A stretch of 32,664 nt of DNA. Origin: Streptomyces anandii JCM 4720 (lineage in GTDB: Bacteria; Actinomycetota; Actinomycetes; Streptomycetales; Streptomycetaceae). Numbering within the stretch: position 1 is the stretch's first letter; each line of letters starts with the position of its first letter. Where the stretch lies: positions 100,263-132,926 of the forward strand of contig NZ_BMVJ01000005.1 of NCBI RefSeq assembly GCF_014650655.1, given 5' to 3'. The translations under genes and the position numbers were made by a program. The notes beneath the pieces are model-generated. The model was not told the origin of the DNA and made no database searches. It worked only from the letters and a program-made list of their open reading frames with translations. Below, in pieces: positions 23,795-31,124 of this stretch.

Positions 23795-24838
23795 ATGCAG
23801 TTCGCCCGGACACTCCCCAAGGAGCTGGTGCACCGGGCCGCGATCGCCGAGGTCTTCCTGACCGACGCGGAGCGCCGGAGCGAGGACGAGGTGCTGCTCG
23901 CCGCACAGCTTCCCCGCCGCCACCCCTTCTACGACGACACCCTCGCCCCGCACACCCACCACGATCCCTTCATGCTGCTGGAGGCCTGCCGCCAGGGCAT
24001 CTTCGTGGTGGCCCACCGCTGCTTCGACGTACCGCTCGGGCACAAGTTCCTGCTCCGCACGGTCGGGTTCGAGGTCCTCGACCCGGCCGCGCTGACACCG
24101 GGGGACACCCCGACGGAGGCCGTCATCGGCGCCCGGGTCCAGCGCCGGTTCAGCTGCCGGTCGGGGACGACGGGACTGCGGCTGGCCTTCACCGTCGCCG
24201 TCGGCGCACGCCGGGCCATGACCGCGCGCATCGACTACTCCTGGATGGGGCCGCGGGACTGGACACGGCTGCGGGCCAAGCAGCGCGGCGCGTTCGGCCT
24301 GTTCCAGCCGCCGGCCGCCCTGCGCGGGCCGCGCGCCGAACCCGGCCTGGTGGGCCGCCGCGACCCCGCCAACGTGGTCGTCTCACCGCCGCACAGCACC
24401 GGTGACGGCGGCCGCGCGGCCCGCCTGGTCGCCCAGACCACCCACCCGACGCTCTACGACCACTGGGTGGACCACGTGCCCGGCATGCTGGAGCTGGAGG
24501 CGTGCCGGCAACTGGCCCTGGCCGCCGCGACCGAGGACGCCGGGCACAGGCTCACAGCCCTGCCTGTGAGCCTGTCCGCGCGCTTCCGCCGCTTCGCCGA
24601 GATGGACCTGCCCCTGCTCTGCCTCACCGGCGCGCCCGCGCCCGGCGAGGACGCCGACTGCGCCCTGCTCCAGCTGGGCAGCCCGGTGGCCGAGGTTCGT
24701 ATCGGCTTCGCCGGGCGGGACACGGCCGAGGCCGACCTCGTCGGTGCGGCGAGCGCGGGCGCGGGCGCGGGCGCGGGTGCCGGCGCCGGTGAGGGCGCGG
24801 GCCTGCGGGCCGGTACCGGAGGACGGCCGCTGCTGTGA
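23795..24838 (+). CDS. AfsA/ScbA-like double-hotdog synthase (first copy)
   Basis: A 347-residue member of the A-factor biosynthesis hotdog family. It opens with the hallmark RTLPKELVHRAAIAEVFLTD. Repeat one has Glu63 and Arg66 in LLEACRQ; repeat two has HPTLYDHWVDHVPGMLELEA with Glu235 and Arg238. These Glu-x-x-Arg pairs match residues reported as important in ScbA. AfsA joins a beta-ketoacyl thioester to dihydroxyacetone phosphate, giving a butenolide precursor. The C-terminal 35 residues are a (Gly-Ala)n tail from GGCGCG-type repeats (about 24755-24800). A strong AAGGAGG ribosome site lies 9 nt before the ATG. Sitting inside a seven-gene operon, it is probably a committed enzyme of that pathway, not merely a spare GBL synthase. 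Confidence 0.9.
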   Translation: MQFARTLPKELVHRAAIAEVFLTDAERRSEDEVLLAAQLPRRHPFYDDTLAPHTHHDPFMLLEACRQGIFVVAHRCFDVPLGHKFLLRTVGFEVLDPAALTPGDTPTEAVIGARVQRRFSCRSGTTGLRLAFTVAVGARRAMTARIDYSWMGPRDWTRLRAKQRGAFGLFQPPAALRGPRAEPGLVGRRDPANVVVSPPHSTGDGGRAARLVAQTTHPTLYDHWVDHVPGMLELEACRQLALAAATEDAGHRLTALPVSLSARFRRFAEMDLPLLCLTGAPAPGEDADCALLQLGSPVAEVRIGFAGRDTAEADLVGAASAGAGAGAGAGAGEGAGLRAGTGGRPLL

Positions 24839-25743
24839 CTTGCGTGGGTACCGTCCCCGTCTCCCGCGTGCCCGCCAGGCTCGCCCGCTTCGTCCTGCGC
24901 ATGTTCCGCCCGCAGGTCTACGTCACCTACGGCCTGCTGTGGACCCTGGCCCTTGAGTCCTCGGCGGTGAGCCTGACCGGCACGCCCTGGCGGCCGTCCG
25001 GGGCCACCTGGGTGCGGGTGGCGAGCGTCGTGCTCGCGCTGCTGTTCCTGCGGATGCTGGACGAGCAGAAGGATTTCGGGTACGACCGCGTCCACCACCC
25101 GGACCGGCCCCTGGTCACCGGCGCGATCACGACGGCCGAACTGCGCGCCGGCATGGCCGCGTCGACCGCCGTGGTCACCGGCCTGAACGCCGCGCTGTCC
25201 CCGGCCGCCGTCCTGCTCGTCCTCGCCGCGCTCGGCTACGGGCTGCTCCTGGCCCCCGTGGAGAACCTGTCCGCGGCCGTGCGTGAGCGGCCGCTGCTCG
25301 GTCTCGCGGTCGCCTACCCGGTGCAGGTGCTGCTCGGCTGCTATGTGTACGGATCGACGGCCGCGGCCGGAACCGTCACCGCCGACTGGCGCGGTGCCGT
25401 GCTGCTCGCCCTGTGCGCCTGTGTCTTCCTCCACTTCGAGTTCGCCCGCAAGACCGCCTGGGAGACGCGGCCCGGAGAGCGCCTGTACTCGGCGGTCCTC
25501 GGCCCCCGGCGCAGCGCGGCGGTCACCGCGGCCCTCGCGGCGGGCGCGGTCGTCTGCCAGATCGTCCTGTTCCTGCCGGACGGTCCGGCCGGGCTGCTGC
25601 CCTGCCTCATGGCCACCCTGCCGGCCTGGGGCCTGCGGCGGTTCCTCACGGCCCGGAGCGGCGGCTGGCCGATGCCGGCCGCGGCGGGCTTCGTGGCGGG
25701 CACCCACCTCGCCCTGACCGTCCGCGCGGCGGTGCTGCCATGA
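24835..25743 (+). CDS. UbiA-superfamily membrane prenyltransferase-like protein
   Basis: A 302-residue protein with about eight to nine membrane helices. The first Asp-rich motif is LDEQKDFGYDRVHHPDRPLV (Asp76, Asp80, Asp84), matching the DExKDxxxD variant of the UbiA family. The second is HFEFARKTAWETRPGERLYS, as in the ARK-type UbiA subgroup, where the classic DxxxD is replaced. UbiA enzymes move a prenyl or other lipid-diphosphate group onto an acceptor at the membrane; some act on glycerol phosphates. The GTG start overlaps the AfsA-like stop (GTGA) and its stop overlaps the next gene (ATGA). Donor and acceptor are unknown. Confidence 0.82.
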   Translation: MTCVGTVPVSRVPARLARFVLRMFRPQVYVTYGLLWTLALESSAVSLTGTPWRPSGATWVRVASVVLALLFLRMLDEQKDFGYDRVHHPDRPLVTGAITTAELRAGMAASTAVVTGLNAALSPAAVLLVLAALGYGLLLAPVENLSAAVRERPLLGLAVAYPVQVLLGCYVYGSTAAAGTVTADWRGAVLLALCACVFLHFEFARKTAWETRPGERLYSAVLGPRRSAAVTAALAAGAVVCQIVLFLPDGPAGLLPCLMATLPAWGLRRFLTARSGGWPMPAAAGFVAGTHLALTVRAAVLP

Positions 25744-26393
25744 TCCTCGAACGGCCCTTGTCGTGCGAGGAGTTGCTCACCACCACCCGCACCGTGCGGC
25801 GCGGCCTGGACCTGGACCGGAAGGTGGACCCGGCCCTCGTCGAGGACTGTCTGCGCATCGCCCTCCAGGCGCCCAACGGCAACAACCGCCAGAACTGGCG
25901 CTGGATCCTGGTCACCGACCCGGATCTGCGCGCCGCGCTCGCCGGGGTGTACCGGGCCGCCTTCCACGACCGCAACGCGGCCGACCTGGCGCGGATCGAC
26001 GAACTGCCCGGGCGGGCCCGTTCGGTGCTCGCCTCCGCGCGGCTGCTGGCCGAACGCCTCCACCGGGTCCCGGTCTTGGTGATCCCCTGCCTCCAACTGG
26101 CCGACGCCCGGCTGCCGCAGGGCAACCAGGCCGGCCTGTGGGCGTCCCTGCTGCCCGCCGCCTGGAGCTACGCTCTGGCGGCGCGCAGCCGTGGCCTGGT
26201 CACCGCCTGGACCGCCGTCCACCTGGACCGCGAGCAGGAGGCCGCGGACCTGCTCGGCCTGCCGCCCACCGTCCGCCAGGGCGCCCTCCTGCCGACCGCG
26301 TACCCGCTGCGCGCCACCTTCCGCCCGGGCCCGCGCCTGCCCCTGGAGGAGGTCCTGCACCGCGACGGCTGGCAGGGCGGCGGGTGTGCATGA
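25740..26393 (+). CDS. Nitroreductase-family FMN oxidoreductase
   Basis: A 217-residue protein of the nitroreductase fold. The FMN-phosphate motif TTTRTVRRGLDLDRKV near residue 14 and APNGNNRQNWRWILVTDPDL at 44-63 are classic, as is the later LLPTAYPL. Family members reduce nitro groups, enones, flavins or quinones using NAD(P)H. Here it could reduce the double bond of a butenolide-type intermediate, a step done by a different reductase (BprA) in A-factor synthesis; that is inference. It ends the coupled operon; a 126-nt gap follows. Confidence 0.85.
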   Translation: MILERPLSCEELLTTTRTVRRGLDLDRKVDPALVEDCLRIALQAPNGNNRQNWRWILVTDPDLRAALAGVYRAAFHDRNAADLARIDELPGRARSVLASARLLAERLHRVPVLVIPCLQLADARLPQGNQAGLWASLLPAAWSYALAARSRGLVTAWTAVHLDREQEAADLLGLPPTVRQGALLPTAYPLRATFRPGPRLPLEEVLHRDGWQGGGCA

Positions 26394-26425
26394 AGCCTGC
26401 GGCGCACCGCCGTTGTCGGTGCCGT

Positions 26426-26440
26426 GCTGCACAATGCAGC
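26426..26440. promoter_or_regulatory. Perfect 6-bp inverted repeat after the operon
   Basis: GCTGCA-CAA-TGCAGC lies 33 nt after the nitroreductase stop and 80 nt before the next ATG. It could be a weak terminator or an operator for the small downstream gene. Confidence 0.35.
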
Positions 26441-26519
26441 CGAAAGCGAGATCGACATCCTCCGCGCGGGGTAGGCGATCCCTGCCCCCCCGCCGCTCCA
26501 TCGAGGAAGGCCACCGCTG

Positions 26520-26864
26520 ATGCAGCCCGTTCCCGACCCGGCACGCGCCGGCGACACGCGTGCGAGCGCCGACCTGCTGCGCGTCATAGGTGACCCCGGC
26601 ACCGCCGTCTTCCTCACCGTGCGCCCGGACGGCCGCCGCAGATACTGCTACTGGCAGCCGCCCGAGCCGGGCACCGGCCGCACCGGCTGCTACGTCGCCC
26701 TGCCCACGGCCGCCTGCGACGCGCTGCACTCCGCCGGGCGCATCACCCTCGGCGAACCCCTCGTGGACCCCGCGCGTACCACGTACCGGGTCCGCGCCGT
26801 CCGCAAGGCTCCCCGCACCCCGGCCATGTCCCCCCGCCTGGTGCCGGTGGTCCGCGCCGCCTGA
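26520..26864 (+). CDS. Small protein of unknown function
   Basis: A 114-residue soluble protein of a family I do not recognise. Visible features are TAVFLTVRPDGRRRYCYWQP, a Gly/Thr turn, GCYVALPTAACDALHSAGRI and PARTTYRVRAVRKAP, suggesting a small mixed beta fold with two Cys. GAGGAAGG at 26503-26510 fixes the ATG at 26520. It follows the operon in the same direction after 126 nt and faces the convergent receptor gene, so it may be part of the same locus. Similar short proteins often accompany biosynthetic operons as binding or cyclase-like helpers, but nothing here proves it. Confidence 0.6.
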   Translation: MQPVPDPARAGDTRASADLLRVIGDPGTAVFLTVRPDGRRRYCYWQPPEPGTGRTGCYVALPTAACDALHSAGRITLGEPLVDPARTTYRVRAVRKAPRTPAMSPRLVPVVRAA

Positions 26865-26886
26865 CCTGCTCCTCGCGCGGCGGCTA

Positions 26887-26911
26887 CCCGCCGGCCGGCC
26901 CGGCCGGGCGG
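26887..26911. terminator. GC-rich imperfect hairpin between convergent genes
   Basis: CCCGCCGGCCG (26887-26897) can pair, with one bulge, to CGGCCGGGCGG (26901-26911). It lies between the stop of the small gene and the stop of the convergent receptor gene, a good position for a two-way terminator. The sequence is so GC-rich that pairing by chance is likely. Confidence 0.35.
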
Positions 26912-26970
26912 CCCCCGTCCGCGCCCGCCGCACGCCCCGGAGCGTCACCGAGGCGTACGCCGGGGAGCGG

Positions 26971-27615
26971 TCAGGTCTGGTCCGGGTCCGGCGGGAGCAC
27001 GGCCTCCAGGGTGATGTCGCGCAGTTCGCGCCAGCGTTCCATGAGGTCGGCGCGGTGGTGCAGGACGTCGGAGATGTGCTGCATGCCGTAGAAGGAGGAG
27101 ACGACGACCCGGGCGGCGGTGCGCGGGGTGAGGCCCCTCTTCAGCTGACCCGCGCGCTCGGCCTCCTCGAAGAGGCCGGCGAGGAGGTCGATCCAGCCGA
27201 CGTAGGGCTCGGGCAGCGGCGTGCCGATCAGCGACCGCTCGGACTGCAGGCGCGCGCCGGCCTGGATGGTGCGGTCGGTGTGGAAGGCCTGGGCGGTGCG
27301 GTCCAGCAGGGCGAGGATGGTCGAGCGCGGGTCCAGGTTCTCGGTGCGCACCTCTCGCAGGAGCGCGGGCCACCGGTCGTAGTTGCTCTCCACGACCGCG
27401 ATGGCCATGGCCTCCTTGTTCTTGAAGTGGAAGTAGACCGCGCCCTTGGTCATGCCCACGCGCTCGGCGATGTCGACGATGGAGGTGGCGTCGTAGCCGC
27501 GCTCGGCGAAGAGTTCGGCCGCGGTCTCCAGCACCTGGGCACGGGTGCGGACGGCGCGTTCCTGCTTGGGTTCGCGGCCCGCCGTGGCACGGGCGGCGGT
27601 GGGCGAGGGGGTCAT
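26971..27615 (-). CDS. Gamma-butyrolactone receptor-like TetR regulator (receptor 1, ArpA/ScbR type)
   Basis: A 214-residue TetR-family protein with the ArpA/ScbR/BarA signature: QERAVRTRAQVLETAAELFA, ERGYDATSIVDIAERVGMTK, then GAVYFHFKNKEAMA. The ligand domain keeps Trp141 in PYVGWIDLLAGLFEEAERAG, equivalent to the conserved Trp that caps the lactone pocket in CprB/ArpA. That Trp and the close match suggest a genuine signal-binding receptor. An ARE lies about 95 nt upstream (27709-27730), fitting autorepression. It is tandem with receptor 2 and faces the operon end. The ribosome site (GGAAAGG) is distant, so expression may be modest. Confidence 0.93.
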   Translation of the reverse strand: MTPSPTAARATAGREPKQERAVRTRAQVLETAAELFAERGYDATSIVDIAERVGMTKGAVYFHFKNKEAMAIAVVESNYDRWPALLREVRTENLDPRSTILALLDRTAQAFHTDRTIQAGARLQSERSLIGTPLPEPYVGWIDLLAGLFEEAERAGQLKRGLTPRTAARVVVSSFYGMQHISDVLHHRADLMERWRELRDITLEAVLPPDPDQT

Positions 27616-27708
27616 GAGTATTCGGCCTTTCCGGCGGGCGGCACGGCGGGTGAAGCGGACGCCGTGCTTCTGGTTCCTTGACCAAGGGTCTCAAAGATCC
27701 GCATGGCG

Positions 27709-27730
27709 ATATACCTTCGTGACGGTATAT
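27709..27730. promoter_or_regulatory. ARE palindrome A (upstream of receptor 1)
   Basis: ATATACC (27709-27715) and GGTATAT (27724-27730) are perfect 7-bp arms with an 8-nt spacer, the layout of autoregulatory elements bound by GBL receptors. It lies directly beyond the stop codon of receptor 2 and upstream of receptor 1, so it probably controls receptor 1 separately from read-through. Confidence 0.9.
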
Positions 27731-27731
27731 T

Positions 27732-28364
27732 TTATCGCTCGAGCATGGCTCGGGCGCCGGGGCAGGGGTCCGTGGACGGGCCGGGCGAGCGCAGCGCGGT
27801 GGCCACGACCACCCACAACTCCTCGATACGGTCCTTGACGGGCACCTCGCGCTGCGCGCGGGGCACGTGCTGGAACCCGAGGACCAGCGACAGCAGGATC
27901 TGCGCCACGGCCTCGGTGGAGCACCGCATCCGTATCTCCCCGCTCTCCTGGGCGCGGCGGGTGTGGTGGACCAGGAAGCACCAGACCTCCGTCAGCAGCG
28001 GTCCGCCGGCCAGGCTGTCGCCGGGCATCTCCGAGGCGAGGCGGAAGGCCGCGCGTACCCGTACGTCGGCCCAGACCTCCAGCGCCAGCGACACCGTGAG
28101 GGTGCGCAGCGCCGTCAGCGGCGCCAGCCGCGCCGAGTCGATGTCGGCCAGCAGCCGGGCCCATACGGCGGCGCCGTGCCGGACGAGGGTGCGGGCCAGG
28201 TCCTCCTTGGAGGAGAAGTGGCCGTAGAGCGCGCCCTTGGTGAGTTCGGTGTGGGCGATGACGCCGCCGAGTGTCGTGCGTGCGTAGCCGAGGGAGACGA
28301 ACTCCTCGGCGGCGGCGTCCAGGATCGCCTCGTAAGTGCGCCGTGCGCGTTCCTGCTTGACCAT
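27732..28364 (-). CDS. Second gamma-butyrolactone receptor-like/pseudo-receptor TetR regulator (receptor 2)
   Basis: A 210-residue TetR-family protein. The DNA-binding part VKQERARRTYEAILDAAAEE, then FVSLGYARTTLGGVIAHTEL and TKGALYGHFSSKEDLA matches the GBL-receptor clade, but it is more divergent than receptor 1, and its ligand-domain Trp128 (LLTEVWCFLVHH) sits in a different surround. Such second copies are often pseudo-receptors that bind antibiotics or nothing. The ATG at 28364 has a strong AAGGAGG about 10 nt upstream. An ARE (28406-28429) overlaps its promoter. Both receptors are likely cross-regulated. Confidence 0.88.
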   Translation of the reverse strand: MVKQERARRTYEAILDAAAEEFVSLGYARTTLGGVIAHTELTKGALYGHFSSKEDLARTLVRHGAAVWARLLADIDSARLAPLTALRTLTVSLALEVWADVRVRAAFRLASEMPGDSLAGGPLLTEVWCFLVHHTRRAQESGEIRMRCSTEAVAQILLSLVLGFQHVPRAQREVPVKDRIEELWVVVATALRSPGPSTDPCPGARAMLER

Positions 28365-28405
28365 GTCCGTGCCACCTCCTTCGTCCGGTGCGCCGCATCG
28401 CCAAG

Positions 28406-28429
28406 AAAATACCATCGCCCAGGTATGTT
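28406..28429. promoter_or_regulatory. ARE palindrome C (upstream of receptor 2)
   Basis: AAAATACC and GGTATGTT flank an 8-nt spacer; the core arms ATACC (28409-28413) and GGTAT (28422-28426) are perfect. On the minus strand the site reads ACATACC-N8-GGTATTTT, close to classical AREs. It is about 43 nt before the receptor 2 start and would cover its -10 region. Confidence 0.88.
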
Positions 28430-28501
28430 TTGCCCGCTCGGACGTCCGGTTCCCGGTCGCGGCCACCGCCGGGCGGTGCGGGTCTCGGGGAATCTCGTTG
28501 C

Positions 28502-28525
28502 AATATACCTTCGCGGAGGTATATT
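28502..28525. promoter_or_regulatory. ARE palindrome B (upstream of second AfsA gene)
   Basis: AATATACC (28502-28509) and GGTATATT (28518-28525) are perfect 8-bp arms with an 8-nt spacer, the most symmetric ARE in the window. It lies 90 nt before the AfsA-like gene at 28616 and about 75 nt from ARE C, so the receptor 2/AfsA intergenic region carries one site per promoter. Confidence 0.9.
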
Positions 28526-28615
28526 TCTTTCGCGGTCGGCGGGGGAGCGGGACGCCTCGGCGAGCTACGTGTGTGCTCAGCGTCTGAATCATCCATCTGC
28601 TCTGGGGGGCAAGTA

Positions 28616-29791
28616 ATGAGTGGTGACGTGTTGGCGGCGGACGTACCGGCGGACATACCGGCAGGCACGCGGGAAGGGGCGCGTGGCGAGTCGCGGGGGG
28701 CGGGCTTCGAGCGCACCGTTCCGCAGGAACTCGTGCACAAGACGGCGGCGGGGGAGGTGTTGCTGACCGACGCGGTGCGCGTGCGCCCCGGCCACTTCTA
28801 CCTCGCCGTGCGCACCCCCGACGGGCACGGGCTGTACCACCCGGACGCGGCCGGGCGCACCGATCCCACCCTCTTCGTGGAGATGCTGCGGCAGGCGGCC
28901 ATCTACCTCTCGCACCGCTTCTACGGGGTGCCCCTCGACCACCCGTTCATCTTCTGCGGCCTCGACTTCGACGTGCCGCCGCCCGCCCCGGACGACGCTC
29001 ACGACGGGGCCGTGGTCCTGGAGGTCCACTGCCGGGAGACCAAGGAGCGCACCCCCAGGCGTGCGGCGATGAGTCTGCGGGCGCAGCTGCTGTCCTCGGG
29101 CGGCGTCCGCGCCACCGGAAGCGTCACCTGGCAGGCCGTCGACCCCGCCCGCTACACGGCCCTGCGCACCCGCGGTGCCGGCGGCACCCCGCCGCCCGCC
29201 GCCGGAACCGCGGTGGCCGTGACGCCGCCCGGTGCGAGGGTGATGCAGCCCGAACTGGTCGGCCGCGAGGACGCGATGGACGTGGTCATCGCCGAACTCG
29301 CGCCGCCGGACAACGTCTTGGCCGGGGAGCGGCCGGGGCAGGACTCCGCGCCGGAGACATTCCTGGAGCCGGGGGACACCTGGGCGCTGCACGTCGACCA
29401 GTCGCACCCGGTCTTCTTCGACCACCCCAGCGACCACGTCCCCGGCATGCTGCTCCTGGAGGCCGTACGCCAGGCGTCCCGGGCCGCGCTGGGACCGGCC
29501 CCCGCTCCGCTGTACGAGTGGACGATGTCCGGGGGCGGCGTCGAGTTCGCCGCGTACTGCGAACTGACCGCGCCCACCTGGCTCGTCGTCCGCACCTCGC
29601 CCGGCGACGACACGGCCGACGAGGTCACGCTCCACGTGGAGACGGTGCAGAACGGCAGGAGCGTGGCGTCGGGCACGGCCCACTGGAGCGCGGCCCCGGA
29701 GTGGGGTGCGCCGGGTGTGAGCCGCGCGTCCGGTGTGACCGCCGCATCCGGTGTCAGCGGTGCCGCCGGCGCCGAAGAGGCCGGCGCGTGA
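28616..29791 (+). CDS. AfsA/ScbA-like double-hotdog synthase (second copy)
   Basis: A 391-residue AfsA-family protein. After a 30-residue Ala/Gly tail comes FERTVPQELVHKTAAGEVLL, then repeat one HPDAAGRTDPTLFVEMLRQA (Glu89, Arg92) and SHRFYGVPLDHPFIF, and repeat two HPVFFDHPSDHVPGMLLLEA with Glu282 and Arg285. This is closer to true AfsA/ScbA than the copy at 23795. It should condense a beta-ketoacyl thioester with dihydroxyacetone phosphate to the phosphorylated butenolide precursor of a GBL. GGGGGG lies 7 nt before the ATG. It has an ARE upstream and a GTGA overlap with the flavoprotein gene downstream, so both are under receptor control. Confidence 0.93.
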   Translation: MSGDVLAADVPADIPAGTREGARGESRGAGFERTVPQELVHKTAAGEVLLTDAVRVRPGHFYLAVRTPDGHGLYHPDAAGRTDPTLFVEMLRQAAIYLSHRFYGVPLDHPFIFCGLDFDVPPPAPDDAHDGAVVLEVHCRETKERTPRRAAMSLRAQLLSSGGVRATGSVTWQAVDPARYTALRTRGAGGTPPPAAGTAVAVTPPGARVMQPELVGREDAMDVVIAELAPPDNVLAGERPGQDSAPETFLEPGDTWALHVDQSHPVFFDHPSDHVPGMLLLEAVRQASRAALGPAPAPLYEWTMSGGGVEFAAYCELTAPTWLVVRTSPGDDTADEVTLHVETVQNGRSVASGTAHWSAAPEWGAPGVSRASGVTAASGVSGAAGAEEAGA

Positions 29792-30933
29792 GCGCGCCCG
29801 CCGTTCCGGTCGCCGGCGACCACGACGCGGAACAGGAAACCGCGCACACCGCTGGTGGTCTCTCGCCGCGCCGCGCGGCCCGGATCGCGGCCTGGCACGC
29901 CGAGGAGGCCGACCGCGTACGCCGCCTGAACCCGGACGTGGTCGGCGAGTTGACCAGGGCCGGCTTCAACAGGCACTTCGTGCCCGCCCGGCACGGCGGT
30001 ACGGAAGGAACGTTCACCTCCCTCGTCGACGCGGCCGCGCACGTGGGCGAGGGCTGCGCGTCGGCCGCCTGGGTCGCCACGCTCTTCGCCGCCCACGGCC
30101 GGATCGCCTCATACCTCCCCGGCCGCGCCCGGAGCGAGCTGTGGGACGCCACCCCCGACACCGGGATCGCGGCCGGCATCGCACCGCCCCGGCTCGACGC
30201 CGCCGCCGTGCCCGGCGGCTGGCGGCTCACCGGAGAGTGGCCGAACGTCAGCGGCGCCGACTTCGCCGACTGGGTGCTGCTGGCGGCCCGGGCCGGTGAC
30301 GACGGCCCCGGAGACGGGTTGCCCACCCTCTTCCTCGTCCCGGCCGAGGACTGCGCCGTGCTCGACACCTGGCACCCGGCCGGCATGCGCGGCACCGGCA
30401 GCAACACCGTGCGCGTCGAGGGCGCCTTCGTGCCGGGGCACCGCGCGGTGCCGCGCGACCGGCTGCTGCGCCCGCTCGATCCGGGCGCGGCGCGCTGCCA
30501 CAGCGTTCCCTATCCCTTCGTGGCGGCGCTCATGTTCGCCGCCCCGGTGCTCGGCGCGGCCCGGGGCGCGCAGGCGGAGTGGATCCGTACGGTGAAAAAC
30601 CCAATACCCTCCCTCGACAGCGCACTTGCCCGGTCGTCGGCCGAACTGCGCGCCGCGGAACTGCTGCTGCGCACCGCCGCGGAGCGCGCCGACACCGCGC
30701 CCGTGGCACCCTTGACGGTGGCCGAGACGGTACGGGACGTGGTGGCCGCCGTGGAACTGTGCGGGACCGCCGTGGACCGGCTCGCGCACGCGGACGGCGG
30801 CCCGAGCCCGTCCGAGTCGCAGGAGAATCCGGTCCGGCGCCGCCTGCGCGACATCCGCACCGCGTCGACGCACGCGATGCTCCGCTTCGAACCCTCGGCG
30901 CGCTCCTACGCGCGGGCCGTCCTCGGGGCGTAG
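29788..30933 (+). CDS. Acyl-CoA dehydrogenase-fold flavoprotein (oxidase or group D monooxygenase)
   Basis: A 381-residue protein. The N-terminal helical part (LNPDVVGELTRAGFNRHFVP then ARHGG), the middle beta domain (GWRLTGEWPNVSGADFADWV, TWHPAGMRGTGSNTVRVEGA) and the C-terminal helices match the acyl-CoA dehydrogenase superfamily, nearer the HsaA/ActVA-type FMN hydroxylases than classical dehydrogenases; the catalytic Glu of acyl-CoA dehydrogenases is not obvious. An acyl-CoA oxidase (Aco) makes the avenolide signal in S. avermitilis, so a tailoring or desaturation role on the signal is plausible. Its GTG start overlaps the AfsA-like stop (GTGA). Confidence 0.82.
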   Translation: MSAPAVPVAGDHDAEQETAHTAGGLSPRRAARIAAWHAEEADRVRRLNPDVVGELTRAGFNRHFVPARHGGTEGTFTSLVDAAAHVGEGCASAAWVATLFAAHGRIASYLPGRARSELWDATPDTGIAAGIAPPRLDAAAVPGGWRLTGEWPNVSGADFADWVLLAARAGDDGPGDGLPTLFLVPAEDCAVLDTWHPAGMRGTGSNTVRVEGAFVPGHRAVPRDRLLRPLDPGAARCHSVPYPFVAALMFAAPVLGAARGAQAEWIRTVKNPIPSLDSALARSSAELRAAELLLRTAAERADTAPVAPLTVAETVRDVVAAVELCGTAVDRLAHADGGPSPSESQENPVRRRLRDIRTASTHAMLRFEPSARSYARAVLGA

Positions 30934-30979
30934 AACTCCCCAGGTCTCTCAAGGCCTTTCACGCACTCACGCATCCAGG

Positions 30980-31018
30980 GCCGCCGGGGCGGACGGACAC
31001 CACACCGGCCCCGGCGGC
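30980..31018 (+). terminator. Strong 11-bp GC hairpin after the flavoprotein gene
   Basis: GCCGCCGGGGC (30980-30990) pairs perfectly with GCCCCGGCGGC (31008-31018) around a 17-nt loop. It lies 46 nt after the flavoprotein stop and 37 nt before the leader ORF. It could be a terminator, an attenuator or an mRNA-stabilising stem setting the level of the downstream phosphatase. Confidence 0.5.
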
Positions 31019-31055
31019 CTCCCGCGCCCACACCTCGTCCCCAGAAGGGATCGGC

Positions 31056-31124
31056 ATGCAGCGCGAACACGCGCCCGCCCCGGTGCGCCTCGTACCCACC
31101 CGTCCGCGAGGGGCCGCCGCATGA
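31056..31124 (+). CDS. 22-residue leader peptide coupled to the HAD phosphatase
   Basis: A short reading frame beginning ATG at 31056 and ending TGA at 31122-31124, with AGAAGGGA 5 nt upstream. It encodes a basic Pro/Arg/Ala-rich peptide starting MQREHAPAPV. Its stop overlaps the phosphatase ATG (ATGA), so ribosomes finishing the leader could restart on the phosphatase. No function is inferred for the peptide itself. It may be chance, but ribosome site, length and overlap agree. Confidence 0.45.
   Translation: MQREHAPAPVRLVPTRPRGAAA

Noticed and set aside
24755..24800. GGCGCG-type run as a possible regulatory repeat
   Set aside because: It is in frame at the end of the AfsA-like gene and simply codes a Gly-Ala tail.
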